From Cycloclasticus sp. symbiont of Bathymodiolus heckerae (GTDB lineage: Bacteria; Pseudomonadota; Gammaproteobacteria; Methylococcales; Cycloclasticaceae): DNA of 64,000 nucleotides. Shown piece after piece: positions 61,583 through 64,000 of this stretch. The number at the start of each line of letters is the position of its first letter. The first letter of the stretch is position 1. Below the pieces are notes generated by a model, which saw only the letters and a list, made by a program, of their open reading frames with translations, did no database searches and was not told the DNA's origin. The stretch is taken from the NCBI GenBank assembly GCA_002101235.1, contig LWTL01000116.1, positions 19,695 to 83,694 of the forward strand. The letters are read 5' to 3'. The position numbers and the translations under genes were made by a program.

Positions 61583-62344
61583 ATGAAAAAAAGTGTCCTC
61601 GTCATAAGTTTATTACTGTTTTCGTCCTTGATTTCAGCTCATGAGTTGGCGAAGGACCCTTTAAGTTCAGTTCAATGGAGTGACATGTACAGGGCATTTT
61701 TGAAAGAATACCCCGCTGAATTTGATGACAGAGTAAAAGTTTTAGCTCCAGACTTCGCAGAAGATCCTATGAATGTGCCCATTACAGTTGATGCAACAGC
61801 ACTGGGCAAAGTGAAAGAGATCGTCATTTTTGCTGACTTTAATCCGATTCCGCTTATTGCAAAATACTACCCTATTAATGCAAAGCCAAGGCTTTCTTTT
61901 CGTTTCAAAATCCAACAAGCATCGCCTGTTAGAGCCGCTGTATTAACAGAAGACAATATTTGGCATGTTGGTGGTGTTTGGGTTAATTCCGCAGGAGGAG
62001 GCTGTACTGTAGCGAGTACTGGGCGATTGGTTGGTGATTGGTCGGACTACATCGGAGATACCTACGGTAAAAGATGGAGCCACGCTGATTACAACAGAAT
62101 ACGTTTTAAAATTCATCACCCAATGGATACTGGTCTAGTAACAGGCATTCCTGATTTTTATATTGAAGAGTTAGAGTTTAGTAATGCTGCAGGTGAAAAC
62201 TTAGCAACGATATTGTTATATGAGCCGATAAATGAAAATCCTGTTTTAAGCTTTGATCTGCAAGGCTCAAATCTAGCCTCGCCTATTCGTATGGTAGGTG
62301 ATGATAATAACGGTAACGAGTTTGAAGCGGAGTTTGTTAAATGA
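61583..62344 (+). CDS. Quinoprotein-associated SoxYZ-like carrier
   Basis: A 253-residue fusion with signal peptide (to SA, residue 19). The N-terminal part is SoxY-like (VPITVDATALGKVKEIVIFADFNPIPLIAKYYP) and ends in the carrier Cys region WVNSAGGGCTVAS. The C-terminal part is SoxZ-like (RFKIHHPMDTG). In sulfur oxidation SoxYZ carries substrates on the SoxY Cys. Here the family is linked to PQQ dehydrogenases and its cargo is unknown. It overlaps the metallohydrolase gene by 4 bases. Confidence 0.9.
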   Translation: MKKSVLVISLLLFSSLISAHELAKDPLSSVQWSDMYRAFLKEYPAEFDDRVKVLAPDFAEDPMNVPITVDATALGKVKEIVIFADFNPIPLIAKYYPINAKPRLSFRFKIQQASPVRAAVLTEDNIWHVGGVWVNSAGGGCTVASTGRLVGDWSDYIGDTYGKRWSHADYNRIRFKIHHPMDTGLVTGIPDFYIEELEFSNAAGENLATILLYEPINENPVLSFDLQGSNLASPIRMVGDDNNGNEFEAEFVK

Positions 62345-63282
62345 AAATGAAGAAATATTTGCAGACTCTTTTTCTAGCGTCTTTCCTGTCTATATCCGCA
62401 GTAAATGCAAACGACTTTGACTACCAACTTAAAACAGTAAAAGTAGCGCAAGATACCTATGTTTTTGAAGGCAGTACGGAAGACTTTTCCTTTGAAAATG
62501 GTGGCAATATTGTCAATACAGGTTTTATTGTTACATCGGCAGGTGTGGTTGTAATAGATACAGGGCCTTCACTTCGATATGGTAAGCAAATGCGAGAAGC
62601 GATTAAAGCAGTAACAAATAAGTCGATTCATAGTGTTTATTTAACCCATCATCATCCGGATCACTTCCTAGGTAATCAAGCCTATAAAGATGTAAAGATA
62701 CATGCTTTAGCTGAAACCTCAGTGAACATTAAGAATGAAGGTGCTGGTTTTACAGATAACCTTTATTTAATGGTGGGGGACTGGATGGGCGGTACAGATG
62801 TATTGGCACCATCAGCAACAGCCAAAGAAGGCACAGTTTCTATTGGTGGACATGAGCTTGAAGTGCTGCCTTACTCAGGGCATACCAGTGGAGATATGGC
62901 TCTTTTAGACCACACAACTGGCGTACTGTTTTCAGGTGATTTGATTTTCCATAAGCGGACGTTAACGACGCCGCATGCAGATATAGATAAATGGCTAGCG
63001 ACAATAAAATCAATGCAAACGCTATCGTTTAAAACACTCATTCCCGGGCATGGCCCCATTAGTCATGATAAGAATGCCTTAGTAGAAATGGTGGATTACT
63101 TAACGTGGTTAGATAAAGCACTAACAAAAGCAGCCAATGATGGTTTAGCAATGACCGATGTTATGCGCTTGAACTTGCCGCAGCGGTTTATGGGCAACGC
63201 GCAATTGAAACAAGAGTTTTCACGATCTGTGATTCACTTGTTTGCTAAGTACGAATTAAGAGCGTTCAAACGGCTTAATTAA
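62341..63282 (+). CDS. Quinoprotein relay system zinc metallohydrolase
   Basis: A 313-residue secreted metallo-beta-lactamase-fold protein. Signal peptide to about residue 22 (VNA). Zinc motif HHHPDH at residues 103-108, then the later ligands in LPYSGHTSGDM, LFSGDLIF and LIPGHGPIS. The family regularly occurs beside SoxYZ-like carriers and PQQ dehydrogenases, resembling SoxH. A hydrolytic step on a carrier-bound thioester or persulfide has been suggested by analogy with Sox; this is not proven. Confidence 0.9.
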   Translation: MKMKKYLQTLFLASFLSISAVNANDFDYQLKTVKVAQDTYVFEGSTEDFSFENGGNIVNTGFIVTSAGVVVIDTGPSLRYGKQMREAIKAVTNKSIHSVYLTHHHPDHFLGNQAYKDVKIHALAETSVNIKNEGAGFTDNLYLMVGDWMGGTDVLAPSATAKEGTVSIGGHELEVLPYSGHTSGDMALLDHTTGVLFSGDLIFHKRTLTTPHADIDKWLATIKSMQTLSFKTLIPGHGPISHDKNALVEMVDYLTWLDKALTKAANDGLAMTDVMRLNLPQRFMGNAQLKQEFSRSVIHLFAKYELRAFKRLN

Positions 63283-63301
63283 TCTTAAAGGCCTGTAATT
63301 A

Positions 63302-63856
63302 ATGAGATGTTTCTTTCTGATCGGTGTCATATTTATTATAGGTTGCGCTGGAAGTATTAAAGCAGTAAATACACCTTATCGCGGATTACCCTATCACGCA
63401 CCAACGACACAGTACCCTCCTGCCGGTGTCCAACGAATTTCTGCTAATGAGTTACAGCGGATGTTAAATTCAAACTCCACTCCCCTACTCATCGATGTAT
63501 ATGGGGCTATTTTTAGAGAGGAATCTTTAGACTTTGATGGCGCATGGTTGGTCAGTACGCCACGGAAAAACATCCCTGGAAGTGTTTGGTTGCCAAATGT
63601 AGGGAAGCAAGTATTAAAGCCAGTTGTTGAGCAGTACTACAGGGGGCAGCTCAAAGAACTCACAAATGATAACCCGGCAAGGCGTTTGGTTATTTACTGC
63701 ATAGAAGATTGCTGGATGGCTTGGAATGCTGCAAAAAGAGCACGCGAATGGGGCTACACTGATGTGATGTGGTTTCGAGAAGGGGTTGATGGCTGGACTG
63801 ATAATGATTGGGTACTTGAAAGCGCTGAGCCTGTGAGTTTGCCGGTTAATGAATAG
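63302..63856 (+). CDS. Rhodanese-like PQQ-dependent catabolism-associated protein (Cys-x3-Cys-Trp)
   Basis: A 184-residue secreted or lipoprotein (lipobox-like IIGC near residue 15). It is rhodanese-fold: LIDVYGAIFREES, NIPGSVWLPNVG. The active-site loop is YCIEDCWMAWNAAKRA with C133 and C137, matching the PQQ-associated CXXCW family. It would handle sulfur or disulfides in the periplasm with the SoxYZ-like carrier. Last gene of the cluster before the possible IS end. Confidence 0.9.
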   Translation: MRCFFLIGVIFIIGCAGSIKAVNTPYRGLPYHAPTTQYPPAGVQRISANELQRMLNSNSTPLLIDVYGAIFREESLDFDGAWLVSTPRKNIPGSVWLPNVGKQVLKPVVEQYYRGQLKELTNDNPARRLVIYCIEDCWMAWNAAKRAREWGYTDVMWFREGVDGWTDNDWVLESAEPVSLPVNE

Positions 63857-63895
63857 CTAACAAAATCTGAAGATTACAAGATAGCCGCGTTGTAT

Positions 63896-63925
63896 GGTAG
63901 TGTTCAAAAATCTGTGTCACTTCAT
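63896..63925 (+). mobile_element. Possible left inverted repeat of an IS256-type element
   Basis: GGTAGTGTTCAAAAATCTGTGTCACTTCAT-like end sequence: the TGTTCAAAAATCTGTGTC block resembles IS256-family termini from memory. A transposase-like ORF starts about 36 bases further. The right end is outside the window, so this is not provable here. Confidence 0.45.
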
Positions 63926-63961
63926 TAAAATAAATGCGCAAGCATTAAGGAGCAACCAATT

Positions 63962-64000
63962 ATGTCCGATACATTTGATTTTGATAAAGTCCTAAAAGAA
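63962..64000 (+). CDS. Truncated ORF start, possibly an IS256-type transposase
   Basis: ATG 63962 with a strong AAGGAG ribosome binding site (63945-63950). Only 13 codons are visible (MSDTFDFDKVLKE). The sequence is like the N-terminus of one group of IS256 transposases (FDFDKALKxLQ), but 13 residues cannot prove this. The preceding IR-like sequence supports it. Confidence 0.45.
   Translation, partial: MSDTFDFDKVLKE

Overview
The window is chromosomal DNA from a gammaproteobacterium. The complete 16S gene, the 16S-tRNA-Ile-tRNA-Ala-23S-5S operon and most housekeeping genes are gammaproteobacterial in type. The PQQ/quinoprotein accessory cluster and general gene style make a marine methylotroph or hydrocarbon degrader (the Cycloclasticus/Methylophaga part of the class) a reasonable inference; a 16S search would settle it. 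Protein coding is dense, with several ATGA-type overlaps. There is no CRISPR array and no clear prophage. The only sign of a mobile element is a possible IS256-type left end at the extreme right edge.

1-17.9 kb is a chemosensory island with no flagellar genes. The leftward arm reads STAS, REC-PP2C-ATPase regulator, soluble chemoreceptor, double-receiver protein: a partner-switching module joined to a receptor. The rightward arm reads a short receptor-tip-like protein, a di-iron ODP-type protein, STAS, cheY, cheA, cheW, a ParA ATPase, a 55-residue small ORF, a soluble receptor with a globin and three PAS domains, cheR, cheD, cheB, and a membrane receptor-like protein. The order cheY-cheA-cheW-receptor-cheR-cheD-cheB, and a receptor ending in a W-x-x-F pentapeptide, resemble the Pseudomonas Che2/Aer2 system. 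The sensors (globin, haem-type PAS, di-iron protein) suggest oxygen, redox or iron sensing. cheA is interrupted by one in-frame amber codon, so the system is broken, recoded, or affected by a base error.

17.9-36.3 kb is mostly housekeeping: proS, an oprP-like porin plus an orphan tungstate-type binding protein, uvrA, a YajR-like MFS transporter, ssb, a dihaem cytochrome c peroxidase, an alanine/threonine-repeat lipoprotein, two lytic transglycosylases, rnd, two small proteins, a CCAEP-tail radical SAM protein, a yjgA homologue and a CigR-like protein.

36.3-54 kb holds SLC13-DnaJ-thioredoxin; DUF5063; a Fur-box-preceded operon of porin, FMN-binding protein, PepSY protein and class II aldolase; an A-type Fe-S carrier; an ATP-grasp enzyme; the CLC-TlpA-HemJ group with yggX; argC; a bactofilin; erpA; mepM-like and anmK; and tyrS. 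54-59.6 kb is a full rRNA operon with two near-duplicate promoters.

59.7-63.9 kb is a periplasmic cluster that normally accompanies PQQ alcohol dehydrogenases: cytochrome c-550 (PedF type), a binding protein, an unknown secreted protein, a SoxYZ-like carrier, a zinc metallohydrolase and a rhodanese-like Cys-x3-Cys-Trp protein. No dehydrogenase gene is visible. The biochemical job of this 'quinoprotein relay' set is not established and, with the chemosensory island, it is the most interesting content of the window.
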